A DNA stretch of 64,000 bases from Orobanche coerulescens. Lineage: Eukaryota; Streptophyta; Magnoliopsida; Lamiales; Orobanchaceae. The stretch spans positions 143,761,001-143,825,000 of the forward strand of contig CM065815.1 in assembly GCA_033398695.1 (NCBI GenBank), written 5' to 3'. Below the pieces are notes generated by a model. That model was not told where the DNA came from, ran no database searches, and worked only from the letters and a program-made list of their open reading frames with translations. Of the stretch, positions 43,746 through 55,885 are shown piece by piece; position 1 is the stretch's first letter, and each line of letters begins with the position of its first letter. A program made the position numbers and the translations under genes.

Positions 43746-45243
43746 GAAATAAAATAAAATCGTATTGATGATAGATATTTTATTATCTAAGTCATTATAA
43801 TCGAGTGGTTTAAACTTGTAGGATTATTAGGATATAGTTTTCAATTATTTAGATTACCCAAATCTTTAGTTCTACAATTTGCAAGTTGATTCGGTAAAAG
43901 ACTTTAGGATATGGTTTTCAATTATTGTTGTGATTATCCGAATGTTAGCTATTTAAATATCAATTTGATCTGGTCTTTTAAAATATCATAAAACAGTCTG
44001 AAGTGTTTTAACTTTTTAGAGTTTATAGGATTCAGGTTTAAGTTGTTTAGATTATCCAAATTGTAGCTATTTAAACATCAATTTGATGTGGTCTTTTAAA
44101 ATATCATAAAACAGTCTGAAGTGTTTTAACTTTCTAGAGTTTATAGGATCTAGATTTAAGTTGTTAATATTATCTCAATTTTAGCTATTTAAATATCAAT
44201 TTGATCTGGTCTTTTAAAACATCATGAAACAGTCTGAAGTGTTTTAACTTTGTAGAGTTTTCAGGATCTTGGTCTCAATTGTTAAGATTATCCGAATTTT
44301 AGTTATTTAAATATCAATTTAATCTGGTATTTTAAAATATCTTAAAACAGTCTGAAGTGGTTTAACTATCTAGAGTTTTCAGGATCTTGGTCTTAGTTGT
44401 TAATATTATTCGAATTTTAGTTATTTAATTATCAATTTGATGTGGTCTTTTAAAATATTATAAAACAGTCCGAATTGGACTTTCTAGAGTTTGTAGGATC
44501 CAGGTATCAATTTGATCTGGTCTTCGAAAATATCATAAAACAGTCAGAAGTGGTTCAACTTTGTAGAATTTTCAGGATCTAGGTTTCAGTTAAGATTATC
44601 CGAATTTTAGTTATTTAAATATTAATTTGATATGGTCTTTGACAATATTATAAAACAGTCCTTCACTGCGCGTTAAAAGATCGAACAAATTAGAATTAAA
44701 AGAACATTGTTTTGAATATATAGTAGATATCTTATTAGCTAAACAGCTTATTATAAGGTGTTTATTTTTGTGAGTTGTTAGGATCTCAGTTTCTATTAAA
44801 TATTAAAACAATCCTCATCTTTTAAAAGATTGTTAATAATTTTGATCAGATTAATTTACAATTTGATTCGAGCATTTAAAATATTCAAGTCATTATCTAT
44901 AATAATAATTTATTCGGTCTTTTTATTTAATTAGAATTAAATAAAAATAATCATAGAAACACGGGAATTATCTATACAGGTAATTTATAACTTTTATAAA
45001 TATAAGTTATTTATCTTGCTAGAGTTGTTAGGATCTGGGTTTCAATTATTTACACAAAGCCAATTATCTATTAGCTATCTAATTGGCAATGTTATACGCT
45101 CCCAAGAGAATCAGTTAACATGCTTGGAATAATTGAAACACGCATGAGCAGAAAAGTGAGAATTTGAAACCCAAGATAAGTGAATATGATTCACAAATAT
45201 AAGTTGATAGAGAAATATGAACTGAGACAATTACAACGATATT
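43746..45243 (-). repeat. helicase intron or upstream DNA with ~119-bp tandem repeats
   Basis: From about 43800 to 44690 a ~119-bp unit recurs some seven times. It contains TTAGCTATTTAAATATCAAT, then TTGATCTGGTCTTTTAAAAT, then AAAACAGTCTGAAGTG. Unit marks GATTATCC-GAATTTTAG fall near 43928, 44050, 44168, 44286, 44404 and 44588; one unit is partial. No coding is seen. A splice acceptor at 43746 suggests that at least part is intron. Confidence 0.75.
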
Positions 45244-45248
45244 GAAAT

Positions 45249-46397
45249 TTTTGGCCACTTAAGTATACTGGATACAGTTTGGAAAATCGTTTAAACAACA
45301 AACTGTACGGAATCTAAATCTGAGTGCGTAGCGGAAGTCTTGGATATAGTTAGTTGCCGTGAATACAGCAACGACGTATTTGGTGTATACTTAATATATC
45401 ACAGTTATTTCAAACAGTAAAAGCAGAAGGTAAATAACACAGTAATTTAAGTGGTTCGAGGTAAACCCCTCTACGTCCACTGATCCTCCACACAGGAGTA
45501 AAAAGTTTATTATAATTACTGCGTACACAACTACGTAATTATAAACAAACCTATCCTTGTATCGTTCACACAGATTGATACAAAGAATGTCGCTTTCAAC
45601 CGTTCAAACAGATTGGTTAAAGCTTCCTTCTTGACTAGCTTCTTCACACACAGTTCCAAAGCTTCGTCCTTATTCGTCCCACACAGGTCAGAATAACTTG
45701 TTGAGTTCACACAGAGCTCGATTTTACACAGAGGTAAAAGGTAGGTAACCAGGTAAGAACAGCAGCTTTGAAGTTCTTGAGCTGATGATGGTTGTTCTTG
45801 ATGTTGAGCACTGTATATCTCTTTCGTTCTAACTTGCAGTATGCTTTGGAGATATGTTTGCTCAGATGATAACTTTGATAGCTTGAGTATTAGGTTACTT
45901 GAGTTGGTAGGTTACTGATCTTCAATGTCTTCAAGGATATATAGTCTCTGAAGAAAGTATCCGTTGAGATGTATCCGTTTGAATAAGATTTCCTTCAACG
46001 GGAATATGACATGATCCGGATTTCGCGGGATTCTGAAGATCTGAAGACTGGCAGTATTTAAATACTTTATCCTTGAGTATTTAAATACTTCTTTGTTCAA
46101 CGGGACTTGACTTGTGTTCTTTCTTGTCCTTTTGTGAATCAGTATGGAAGATGATCGTGTTTTGAGCATCGAGACAGTTTCCATACTTGGTCTTTTATAA
46201 GTCTTCTTCTCAGATCGACGAGCTTCACTAATGCTGATTCAAGGCAGGTCTTCGATACAGGATAAAGCCTTGAAGCCTCGATACAGTTTCCTTACTGTAT
46301 ACGGATTGGCATATATGTCAAAACCTCTAAATAACATTCGATACAGGGATTCGAGTATCCCGGCTGTTTCGATACAGGGTGTTTGTTTTTCCCAACA
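45249..46397 (-). repeat. 3' LTR of the SIRE-like element
   Basis: It matches 56719-57867 closely, with only scattered substitutions and short indels (e.g. near 46030 versus 57510). The outer end is TTTTGGCC where the other copy has TGTTGGCC. Several CGATACAG repeats lie at 46251-46380, within the LTR's upstream half on the minus strand. Confidence 0.92.
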
Positions 46398-47045
46398 ATT
46401 TCCCCCTTTTTGACAATTTGCCAAGACCTTCTTACTTAACTCTTCGAGTCTTCTTGATGATGCCAAAACCTTCTTCATGAAGCATTTCTTCTTTGATGAC
46501 TTCTGGCAGATTTCTTGGTCTTTTGTCAATAGGTCTGACTTAGTGACTTAGTCTACAATAATGAACTGGTCGCAGGCAAGTTCGATACAGTTTGAGATTT
46601 ATTACAACTTAAGCCTATGATTGGCGCGCAGGCACAATCTTACAATGTATTTCTAAGTTTTACAACTGAAATTATGAACTATTCGTAGACTAGTTCGTAC
46701 AACTTATTTTTCAATCAAGTTTATCTAACTTGAGATTCCTATCAAACAATTTTAAATAATCATACATAAACACAGTAGATTACGAGTTGTAATCTTTCAA
46801 GACAAACAAACGGTTTTTATTGATATTCAAAATGATTGAGTACAAAGTTCGCTGTTTCGAATAGAAATTACAAAAACAAAAATAATGTACATAAATTTCA
46901 GCTCTTCATCTATAATCCGCATGCCTCCATGGTCTTTTTCCTTGTTCATTCTCGGTGCCGCGCCACCAGTTTTGAAGTGAATCATTGCCTCGGTCCTGGT
47001 ATATCGCTCTTCCTTCATATGAACGATCAAAGGCAAGTATCGATC
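46398..47045 (-). other. 3' non-coding region of the SIRE-like element
   Basis: It contains the polypurine tract (minus strand, 46398-46420) and about 600 bp without a supportable gene, between the end of the extra ORF and the 3' LTR. Confidence 0.6.
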
Positions 47046-50000
47046 TTACGGATGGGTGACCCGATCTCCTCTTCTATGTTTTGATTTCATTTCGATTTGG
47101 AGAGGGAGTTTACCTTCTTCTAGCATCTTTGAAAATTTATCTGCCGCTTCCGCTAACGTTTTATAATTTTTGAAGATGGCGGATTCCCTGATGAGTCTGA
47201 CAAAATATCTCATCAGTTCATTCTTCCTCCAGTGCTTCACTTCGTCGGCAGTTGGGTTGCGGTTGGTCGGCAGACGTATTTCCGAAGGTCTTTGAATAAG
47301 ATTTTGCCAAGGGACATTTGGGTCATGGAATTCCGGTCTGGAGCCTGAAATTTTAAAACTTTGGGATTGAGGTGTTAGCTTGTTCAATTCGGCAGTGATA
47401 CTGTTCTGAGCAGCCTCAAATTCCCTTTCTTGTTGCATCCTTATTCTCTTTGCAGCTTCTCGTGCCTCCTCTTCTATGTTTTGATTTCATTTCGATTTGG
47501 AGAGGGAGTTTACCTTCTTCTAGCATCTTTGAAAATTTATCTGCCGCTTCCGCTAACGTTTTATAATTTTTGAAGATGGCGGATTCCCTGATGAGTCTGA
47601 CAAAATATCTCATCAGTTCATTCTTCCTCCAGTGCTTCACTTCGTCGGCAGTTGGGTTGCGGTTGGTCGGCAGACGTATTTCCGAAGGTCTTTGAATAAG
47701 ATTTTGCCAAGGGACATTTGGGTCATGGAATTCCGTTCTGGAGCCTGAAATTTTAAAACTTTGGGATTGAGGTGCTAGCTTGTTCAATTCGGCAGTGATA
47801 CTGTTCTGAACAGCCTCAAATTCCCTTTCTTGTTGCATCCTTATTCTCCTTGCAGCTTCTCGTGCCTCTTCCCCCTTTTTGGCTTCATCAAGACTTTGCA
47901 GGATTTCAAGAGCGGCGTCCTGTTTGGTCTCGATGCTGGTTATTCTTTCAACAAGGGAGGAAAGAGTCTGCGACATTTCTTGAATGCATTTGTCGTGAGC
48001 ACGCAGTTGAGAGCTGTTCTCGATCATTGCACAGGCAGTCTTGGCTTCAGCAATCCTTGTCTTTGTAGCTTCCTCCTTCAGCAGTTGCTCTTGTTTATCT
48101 TCCATGATCTTCAAGGCTTGCTTGAAAACTTCTGGCAAAAGGATGAATGCGTCGACAACTCGAGATACTTCGTGTTGAAGAGTGGTCATTTCTTCTATGG
48201 CAGAGGTGTGCATCCAATTCAGTGCCTTTTCAACGGAAGATAGAGCGTTTACTGCATCTTGGATAAATACAGTCTAAAGTCCAAGAGCTTGCAGGCGCTC
48301 TTTACGTGCAGCAGAGATAGGAGAGTCAGGCTGGGCGAAGTCTGCAGCGCCGTTCAATCTTCTTACATTCACGGATGGACGTGAAGTAAGTTGGACATCC
48401 TCAGGTTCGTTACCGTCCTCGGATTCCAAGGTTGCAGGGGCGGGGGCAGCTTCCTGTGGTTCGGCGACAGATGGTTCAGAAGCGTCCTGTGGCGAAGGTT
48501 CTTCGGCGGATATGGATCCAGGAGGGACTGAATCCTCCTGTTGGCTTGTAGGAATAGCTTCTTCAGTCGCAGCAGGCTCGGGTGCCTGTTCCAAAATTTC
48601 TTGAAGTTCCTCGACTGGAGGGACTGATTCCTCCTGGTCGGGAATGTTCTCCAGCTGTGGCGAAGGGGGATTGGCTTGGTTAGAAGGCCCTTCGTCTTTT
48701 CTGGGTGGAGAGGCGTCTCGTGCTTCAGCCTCTTCACGGCTCATTCTCAGACCTGCTTGAAGAGCATCGTCGTCGTCGTCTGAGTCATGATCGTCGTCAT
48801 CTTTTGGATTAACGGGAGAATCCTCTGACTTCTTCTTTCCTTTTCTTCTGGTGTCGGTTGTGCGGCGGTGGCTTTCAATTAGATCCTTGCAAGAGGCGTT
48901 GTCCCATCGAAGCGGGGCCTCAATTTGATTGAGTGCACTTCGGAGACGAACCTCTCTTCGTGGCTCCATTCGCTCCGGTTATGCAGTGTGTCGCACGGAG
49001 CTAGCCTATAGCCTTTCCATTGCAGGAATCTTTCGTACGCGTGGTCAATTTGAACCGAAAAAGTGTTTGATTTATGATCGAGTCGGGGAGGACTTGAATA
49101 ACGTGCAGACGCTGTTTGAGGATTCAGTGAGTATGGGATCTGTACGGAAGATGGACTCCTTGCAGGGGATGGTGCCCGAAGGAAATTGGATCTGCGGGTG
49201 TGGGATCCGCGAGAGGAGAAGTAGCTTTTGGCTCGAATGGGCGGCCGACTCGCTAAAGTCTTGAGCGTTGGCGAGATGTCTCTATATCCGTCGTAGCCGC
49301 CAAAGGCTCGGGATCTACCGTCGATGCGGTGGAGACACCTCTTCCACGGGGTTGGGCCACAGGGTTCTTCATCGATGGGTTGCGCCACGGGCGAGACATC
49401 CTCGGAGTACTTGGCTTTGATTTTTGAGAGCCTCCGAGTCTCTTCTTGGACTTCTCACCCGTGAGTGTTTCTTCTTTGTGAGAACGCTTTCGCTTCTTCT
49501 TTGAAGATTCCATTTCTGGGACCTTCACGGTTTCATCTCTTGGGTTGGCAGAAATAGGCATGTGCCTGGTTCGCGGATGGTTGGCATGCATGGTGCTCTG
49601 GTTATACGCAGAGGGTTTGACACCTCCTAAGTATATCCTCGAGCTATTTTTCTTTGCATCGGCGGATTGCATCACTCCGCACTTCGTCAGAATGTAGTTC
49701 AGCATTAAACCAAAGGATTTCTTTTGGGTGGCTGGTTTGCACACCTCTTCTTGAAGACGTTTCAGAATGATTTGGCACGTTTCAGAATGATTTGGCACCA
49801 ATTGACCTTTTCACAGGTCAAAATAGCTACCATTATCCTGAACCTTAAATTCGTGCACATCTCGAACGCACCGGTTCGGTTTTCAATGATCCTGGAACAA
49901 AAGTCATGAAGATAAACGAAATGAAGAAGAAAATTTTTCTTGTGACAAGTGGTTGTCACCATATCAACCACTTTGGACCCTGTAAATAGTCCATAAAATT

Positions 50001-50394
50001 TGGTAATAAGCTCTTGAGACCCGAACGTCTCAAGTTGGTCCATGGTCGAGCCGGCGGGCACTGTAGATTTTCCGAGTAGGTCGCTATTGATGCAGATTTG
50101 CACTCCTTGGATCACAGTGATGTCAGCAACATGTCCTCCCTGGGCTAGTGACATAAAACGAACGGCGGCGTTGAGGTAGAATTCCTCAACCAGATGGGCG
50201 TCGTATTTGTCGGCGGTTTTGCTCCCGAAGCGATAGAGACCTTGTTGTTCAAGACGAGTAATGATATACTCCATTGGTTCGGTGTCATTGATTTCCGAGA
50301 TAATACGCTCGATGATGACAGGTTTGGAGAAGATCCGGCCATCAATGATGTTGGAGGTTTTCTTCAGAACAGGGGAAGAAGATTGACTGGCCAT
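47046..50394 (-). pseudogene. SIRE-type extra ORF (env-position protein), broken
   Basis: Minus strand from Met 50394. The N-terminal part (to ~49770) has DAHLVEEFYLNAAVRF and a conserved globular region seen in extra ORFs of SIRE-type Copia elements. Next come a Lys/Arg-rich stretch (SSKKKRKRSHKEE), an acidic Pro/Glu-rich segment (about 48850-48300, DDDDHDSDDDDD) and a helical coiled-coil region (48213-47850). A 20-bp duplication at ~49762-49801 shifts the frame, further breaks lie near 49250-48880 and 48274, and a 400-bp duplication repeats the C-terminal end. These ORFs occupy the place of a retroviral env gene; I see no signal peptide or clear membrane anchor, and the function is unknown. 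Confidence 0.72.
47068..47867. repeat. exact 400-bp tandem duplication in the SIRE extra ORF
   Basis: Bases 47068-47467 and 47468-47867 are near-identical copies (e.g. CTTCTATGTTTTGATTTCAT at 47071 and 47471), differing at only a few sites. Since 400 is not a multiple of three, the second copy is read out of frame after the first. The frame encodes a QREFEA...NPTADEVKHWRKNEL segment in both. Confidence 0.93.
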
Positions 50395-50397
50395 TGA

Positions 50398-51179
50398 AGT
50401 TTTCTTAAAACGAAGGTGGAAGAAAACAGTAGAAATTCGCAGTGAAAATGCAGAAAATATGTAGGCTGTTTGCTGGAGAACTCTTGTAATTGCAGAAAGC
50501 GTAAAGAGTCTCCAATGGCAGATACAGTCCTTTTATACTTGGGCGGTGAAATAGGGTTTGCAGAGTGCGAATGGTCAGATTTTAAGGGATGGGAACCGGT
50601 TTTGAAATCAACGGTCAAGATGGATTGAGTGTAACTGGTACGCTAATCCATTAAAAGGTTTTAAAATACAGCGGGTCCCACTTCTGACATAGGTTGATAC
50701 CCTAAATGCCTAAAACGGCGGTTTAAAAATAATAAACAATTTAAAAACATCGCGGCTTTTGAGATTCAGTTGTCCAGATGTCGTGTAAGGCATTTAATGA
50801 ACATGACGTTTGACATAAAAACAGGGCACGTGGACAAAAATTATTTTAAAAAGGAAATAATATTATATTATATACTGAATCGAAATCCTATAGCATGTGC
50901 TGTTCTCCGCGTCGATACAGCGTTCCCCCTTAAAAAGGTACTAATAGGTTTTGAATTCCATACAACAATATTTGGATTAATGCTGTATTCATGGGTCCTA
51001 CAGTATTCCCCCTTAATTATTGCACACACCAGCTGTAGGATTCGTATGCCTTCGTTCGCTCTGATCTTGTATTGATGATTACGAGTGTACGGATAATTAA
51101 TGTTGAATCTGTATTCACGGGTCTTCTGACATTCCCCTCAATTGTTGAGTAAAACAGAAATTTACTTACAGGAGTCTGG
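50398..51179 (-). other. spacer between pol and the extra ORF of the SIRE-like element
   Basis: There are no domains. Around 50900-51140 are repeated ATTCCCCCTTAA / GTATTCCCCCTTAATT blocks (purine-rich GGGGGAAT on the minus strand), resembling extra internal polypurine tracts. A start-of-transcription role for the downstream ORF is possible but not shown. Confidence 0.45.
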
Positions 51180-51960
51180 TGTAGTATTCCCAGTCTGTTC
51201 TTAGCATGTCGAATCTTGGCGTGTCGAGAGGCTTGGTGAAAATGTCGGCCAATTTGGATGTACGTATGGACTTTTTCGAGCGAACATCCTTGTTCTCGAC
51301 ATGATTTCGATAAAATGATGCTTCATGTTGATATGCTTAGTGCGAGTGCGAGCGAGTTGTGCGTGATTACGATTGCACTCGTGCTATCACACATGATTGG
51401 AGTCTCTCTAGCATCGATTCCATAATCGGCGGTTGTTCTTTGCATCCAAGGATCGCATACGGCCTACCCAAGACATAGTACTCTGATTCAGTGGAAGAGA
51501 GTTAGCCAATTGCTTCTTCGAACCAAGATACGAGTCTAGGTCAGAAAGTGACAAGTCCCACTTGTACTCTTCTATCTAGCTTGCGACCTCCGAGATCCGA
51601 GTGTTTGTATCGACTAAATCGAATCCGCCTTCCTTAGGATACCACGATCCTGCATCGATTGTTCCTTTAATGTACTTGAGATTCGTTTATTTGTATTGAA
51701 GTGTGATTCCTTAGGTGCAACTTGGTATCTCGCACACACTCCAACAAGCTGGATATCGGGCACGCTGCTGTTAGTACAGGAGCGAACCAATGAGCTTCTG
51801 TAGAGTGATTGGTCAAACGGCTTTAGGCTTCATCGGCACTAATTTGCGGAAGTGCTCATAGGGGTTGAGGATTTGGAATTGTTCATTCCAAATTTGTTGA
51901 GAAGTTCCTTCTTGTATTTCTCTGGTTGATGAATATACACGTAGGCAAACTTTACACCAA
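51180..51960 (-). pseudogene. Copia RNase H region, decayed
   Basis: Broken minus-strand frames contain fragments of the end of RT and of Copia RNase H, for example GSWYPKEGGFDLV, a DSYLGSKKQ segment, HINMKHHFI and KSPYVHPNWPTF. No frame runs further than about 40 codons. It is assigned by position after the RT and by these fragments. Confidence 0.6.
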
Positions 51961-51962
51961 AC

Positions 51963-52598
51963 CTAGGAAATAACTAAGTTCCCCATCATACTCATTTCAA
52001 ATTTGCTTTGCATGAGATGTGAGAACCTTTGACATAGAGCAAGGTTAGTTGAACCAAAAATAATATCATCGACATAGATTTGTACCATTAGAAGGTCATC
52101 ACCTTCTGTATCTTGAACAAGGTTTTGTCGTGACACCCTTCTCAAATCCGTTGTTGGTTAGATCTTTGGGACGGGGTTTCGTACTGTGGCTCTAGGGGCT
52201 TGTTTAAGTCCGTATGCCGCTTTCCTTAGCACTGTAAACTAGATCGATACCGTCCGTGTTGGCAAACCACGGTGGTTGTTCAACATAAACTTCTTCCGCA
52301 AGCTCTCCATTCGGAAAGCACTCTTGACGTCCATTTGGTATACGATAAAACTCTTATGGGCGGCAAAGGCTAAAAATATCCTAATGGCTTCTAGTCTCGC
52401 TACAGAGGCGAAGGTTTCATCATAGTCGATTCCTTCTTCGACAATAGCCTTGTCTTTCTTGGATTTGTTCCTTATGATAAGTCCATTTCCATCCTTTTTG
52501 TTTGAAATACCCATTTGGTTCCTATAACCGATTGGTGTGTCGGTCTGGTACAAGATACCATACATTATTTCTTTCAAACCGTTAAGCTCTTCTTCCAT
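51963..52598 (-). pseudogene. Copia reverse transcriptase, decayed
   Basis: Minus strand: YDETFASVARLEAIRIFLAF followed by a YQMDVKSAF stretch (about 52440-52310), then after frame changes the active site VQIYVDDIIFGSTN (about 52090-52050). YVDD with IIFGSTN is diagnostic for plant Copia. The frame is shifted several times, so no protein can be made. Confidence 0.88.
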
Positions 52599-53403
52599 AG
52601 ATGTTATCCAATGAGAGTTGTTAAGAGCGTCTATGGTCGAAAGCAGTTCGATGGGCTAAGAATACGGCGATAGTGCACATATTGAGTCTCCTAAGTTCGG
52701 ATTGAGATTTCCATTCAGAAGCGTGAGACTTGACATTAGATTCTTCTTGTGCACAAAGTACATTTCCTTGTGTACTCTGTATTCTCCTACGAGTAGAAAC
52801 ACCGGCATTAATGTTTCCAATGATCAGCTCTTGCGGGTGATCTCTCAACCATCTTCGGTCGGGTTCTAGTTCAGGATCCCGTACTGTATCGAAAGTTTCT
52901 GTGGTTACAGCTTCAGCTTGTACAACGTCAGCTTCATCCACATCGATTCTTACAGCTGCGGGGTTGATTTCTAAATCAACGACAGGTTCTATAGGTGTAG
53001 GTGGATCCAAGATAGATAGATGGTGAATGTCCTGAGTGATATCATCTACTCCTGTAGGGTCATGGTGTGGTTCGTCGAACACTACATGAATCGATTCCTC
53101 GATCGTCGACTTCCTTTTATTAAAGATTAAAGCTTTATCGACGGAAGAGTATCCTACGAATATTCCTTCATCGATTTTTCATCAAAGGTTCTAAGTTGGT
53201 CCTTCCCATTGTTCAATACGTAACACTGCATCCAAAATGTAAAAATACGAAACTAATGGAGTTTTTATTCCATACCTCGTAAGTCGTTTTGTTGTGGTGC
53301 TTGTTGACGATCTGACGGTTTTGAGTGTAGCACGTTGTATTGGTTGCTTCACCCGTAAGCTGTGGCAATTTGCTTGCGGCAATCATTGTCCTTGTTGCTT
53401 CTT
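52599..53403 (-). pseudogene. Copia integrase C-terminal and linker region, decayed
   Basis: Minus-strand pieces include EATRTMIAASKLPQ (after the third catalytic residue region), NRQIVNKHHNKTTYEVW, and an acidic linker (ILDPPTPIEPVVDLEINPA) before the RT. Frames switch repeatedly. The catalytic Glu region falls at a frameshift near 53430. Confidence 0.75.
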
Positions 53404-54342
53404 TCAACGTCCTATTCTTTCGCTCGGCAACACCATTTTGTTGAGGTGTACGGCATTTGAGTATTCGTCTTTGTATGCCATTCTCGAACAGTATTGCTCT
53501 ATAAAGCGGTTAGTAAATTCAGTACCTCTGTCGGAACGAATGCACACGATACTTGACGCTTTTTCATTTTGCAACTTCCTCAGGAGCTCGGGCAGCCTTG
53601 ATGTTGTTTCCTTCTTCTTGCTAAGAAAGATCGTCCAAGCATACCTGGAGTAATCATCAACAACAACCATGCCATATTTCTTACCTCCCAAACTTACTGG
53701 GTCTACAGGACCGTAGAGATCCATGTGTAGCATTTCCAACACTCTTTGGGTTGAAAGGTAGGATTTGCTTTTCAGGGTTGACTTGATTTGCTTGCCTTTC
53801 TGGCATGGTCCGCAGACGCTGTCCTTTTTGAATGACACATCTGGCAAACCTCTAACCATACCCTGTCTTGAAAGCTTGTTGATCGTCTTGAAGTTGACGT
53901 GAGACATCCTCTTGTGCCATAGCCAGCTAAGATCTGCAGTGCCTTTGTCAACAAAACACGGAATTGAGGAGCTCATAGGCTTCCAGTCAGCAATGTACAT
54001 ATTACCTGATCTGCTTCCTGTAAGCACAACTTCCTTGGTTTGGGTGTTCTTGACTCTACAGCGATCTATATAGAACTTCACCGAGAACTGTTTATCACAG
54101 AACTGGCTAATACAAAGTAGATTATACTGTAAGCCTTCAACATATGCAACATCGGTGACCTTGAATTTCCCGACAAGTAGGTTTCCTTTCCCTCTTGTTC
54201 TTCCTTTAGACTTATCACCGAAGCGAACTTTTGGACCGCGACCTTCTACAAAATCAGATAGCTTGCTCCTGTCTCCAGTCATGTGACGAGAGCATCCACT
54301 ATCGAAATACCAGGTATCCTCCTCTAGAATGTCCTGTAACAA
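53404..54342 (-). pseudogene. Copia protease, GAG-pre-integrase and integrase core
   Basis: One open frame of 312 codons on the minus strand. It carries the protease motif WYFDSGCSRHMTG (residues ~11-23), the HHCC zinc region LWHKRMSHVNF ... CGPCQKGKQ (residues ~140-190), the first integrase Asp in LHMDLYGPVDP and the second in RSDRGTEFTN. The frame is lost soon after (YCSRMAYKDEYS), before the third catalytic residue. This is the best preserved part of pol. Confidence 0.9.
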
Positions 54343-55750
54343 AGAAATTAGGTAGATTTAGGTCCCCTTTGATTTTTGGGTCCATATATGTTAGTTCCTT
54401 TAGGTACCCAGATTTTCTGACGACAATTGGTTTCTTGTAGGATGTACTTGGTACGATATTGCGATATCTACGGGGCATATCCGTAGTTGTTTTAATCATG
54501 TTTATTACTATGCATGTAAAATTCGGGGTTATTATTATTATTCGATCTGAGTGCCGTCTAGGAGGTGGAGCCATTTTCTGGGCCTAACAGCCTTGTCTTC
54601 TCGGGTCTCCGGTTGGATTCCCAATCTTGTTGTTGATCTTGAGCGGCATCTCTTTGTCTTGAGGGATAACGGGGCTCCTGTATCCAATACCTAGGCGCCT
54701 TTATCGAGTGTCTTCTTGCGGGCCTTTGGTGGTTGGATACCTTCTTCTTCGAATGATGCCGGCTTTGATGATATGCTTGTGGAGCATGCTTTAGATTACG
54801 CCTACGAGTGGCCATTGGTTCCACTGTCTCGAATAGTAGAGTTGTGGAGGCGGAATGGCGACCTTCGGTTTTCTCGGTGCAATGAGTTCCTTTATGGGAC
54901 TAGGAGTATCTTCCGATTGGAATGTGTTCCACACTCTTGACGAACACGGTACTAGTTTTACCTTTATTCGAACATGAGTGTATCCTAAGCCACTTTTATC
55001 ATGAGCATGTTGCCCGGTGCTTAGAATTTCTTCCATTCTTTTGGACGATTTTTCAAAAGACTTTAGAATGGTCTCAAGTTCGGTTTCTCGCTTCTCGAGA
55101 GTTGTAATTTTGGTTTGTAGTAGAACCAAATCATTTGTCTTGCTCTCATTATGGGTTTTAACCTCATTTAGTTCATGAGCAAGTTGATGATTGCTCTCCA
55201 TGAGTTTTTCAAAATCGACCTTGCTGGTTTCACAATCAAGGGACATATTTTCATAGTTTATCTTGACAAGTCATTCTCATCTTTCAGCTCTAAATTTGTT
55301 AATTGAAGCTGTATATTCTCAGTTTTTAGAGTCTCATGGGCCTTTTGAATGTTTTTAAATTCATTCATCATATTTTCGAAAGTATGAGATGCATTAGGTG
55401 GAATAACTGAGGTTGAGCTTACCTCATCGTCGCTGTCTTCTCCTTCTGGAACATCTTTGGCCATAAAGCACATGTATGCTTTATCATCGAACTCATCGTC
55501 AGATGAATCACTTTCAGTGACCACCTGAAGACATTCTGCTGATTTGGATGGTGTGGGGGAGGCTTCTGATTCTCCAATCAGGGCCTTGAGCTTGTCTTTC
55601 CAAGCACGTCTTCTTTCATCTCTCTCTTGTTGCTCGACCTCAGGCAATCTTTGGACTTTGGGATGAGGACATTTGTTTGCATAATGGCCTAGTTTCTTGC
55701 AGTTATAACACAGGTTAGCATCACCAGATGATGTTTCGGTACTTACCTTG
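54343..55750 (-). pseudogene. gag C-terminal part: zinc knuckle, acidic and coiled-coil region
   Basis: Minus strand: CYNCKKLGHYANKC near 55715-55674 is a CX2CX4HX4C knuckle. Next are a charged helical region (EQQERDERRRAWKDKL), an acidic Ser-rich stretch (ESDSSDDEFDDKAYMCF) and a coiled coil (KITTLEKRETELETILKSFE) to about 54990, as in SIRE gag-pol junctions. Frames break at 55258, about 54900 and about 54560. Confidence 0.75.
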
Positions 55751-55885
55751 TTGACAGGTTTGGGCCTGTAGGGAGTCTTTCAGTTGTTTAATGAACTTTT
55801 GAATTTATGCATTAGAAGCGCCATTTCATCTTGTGACAGGAAGTCGTCGTCACTGTCGGCGTTCTTGTGGCCGGGCTTCGACGAG

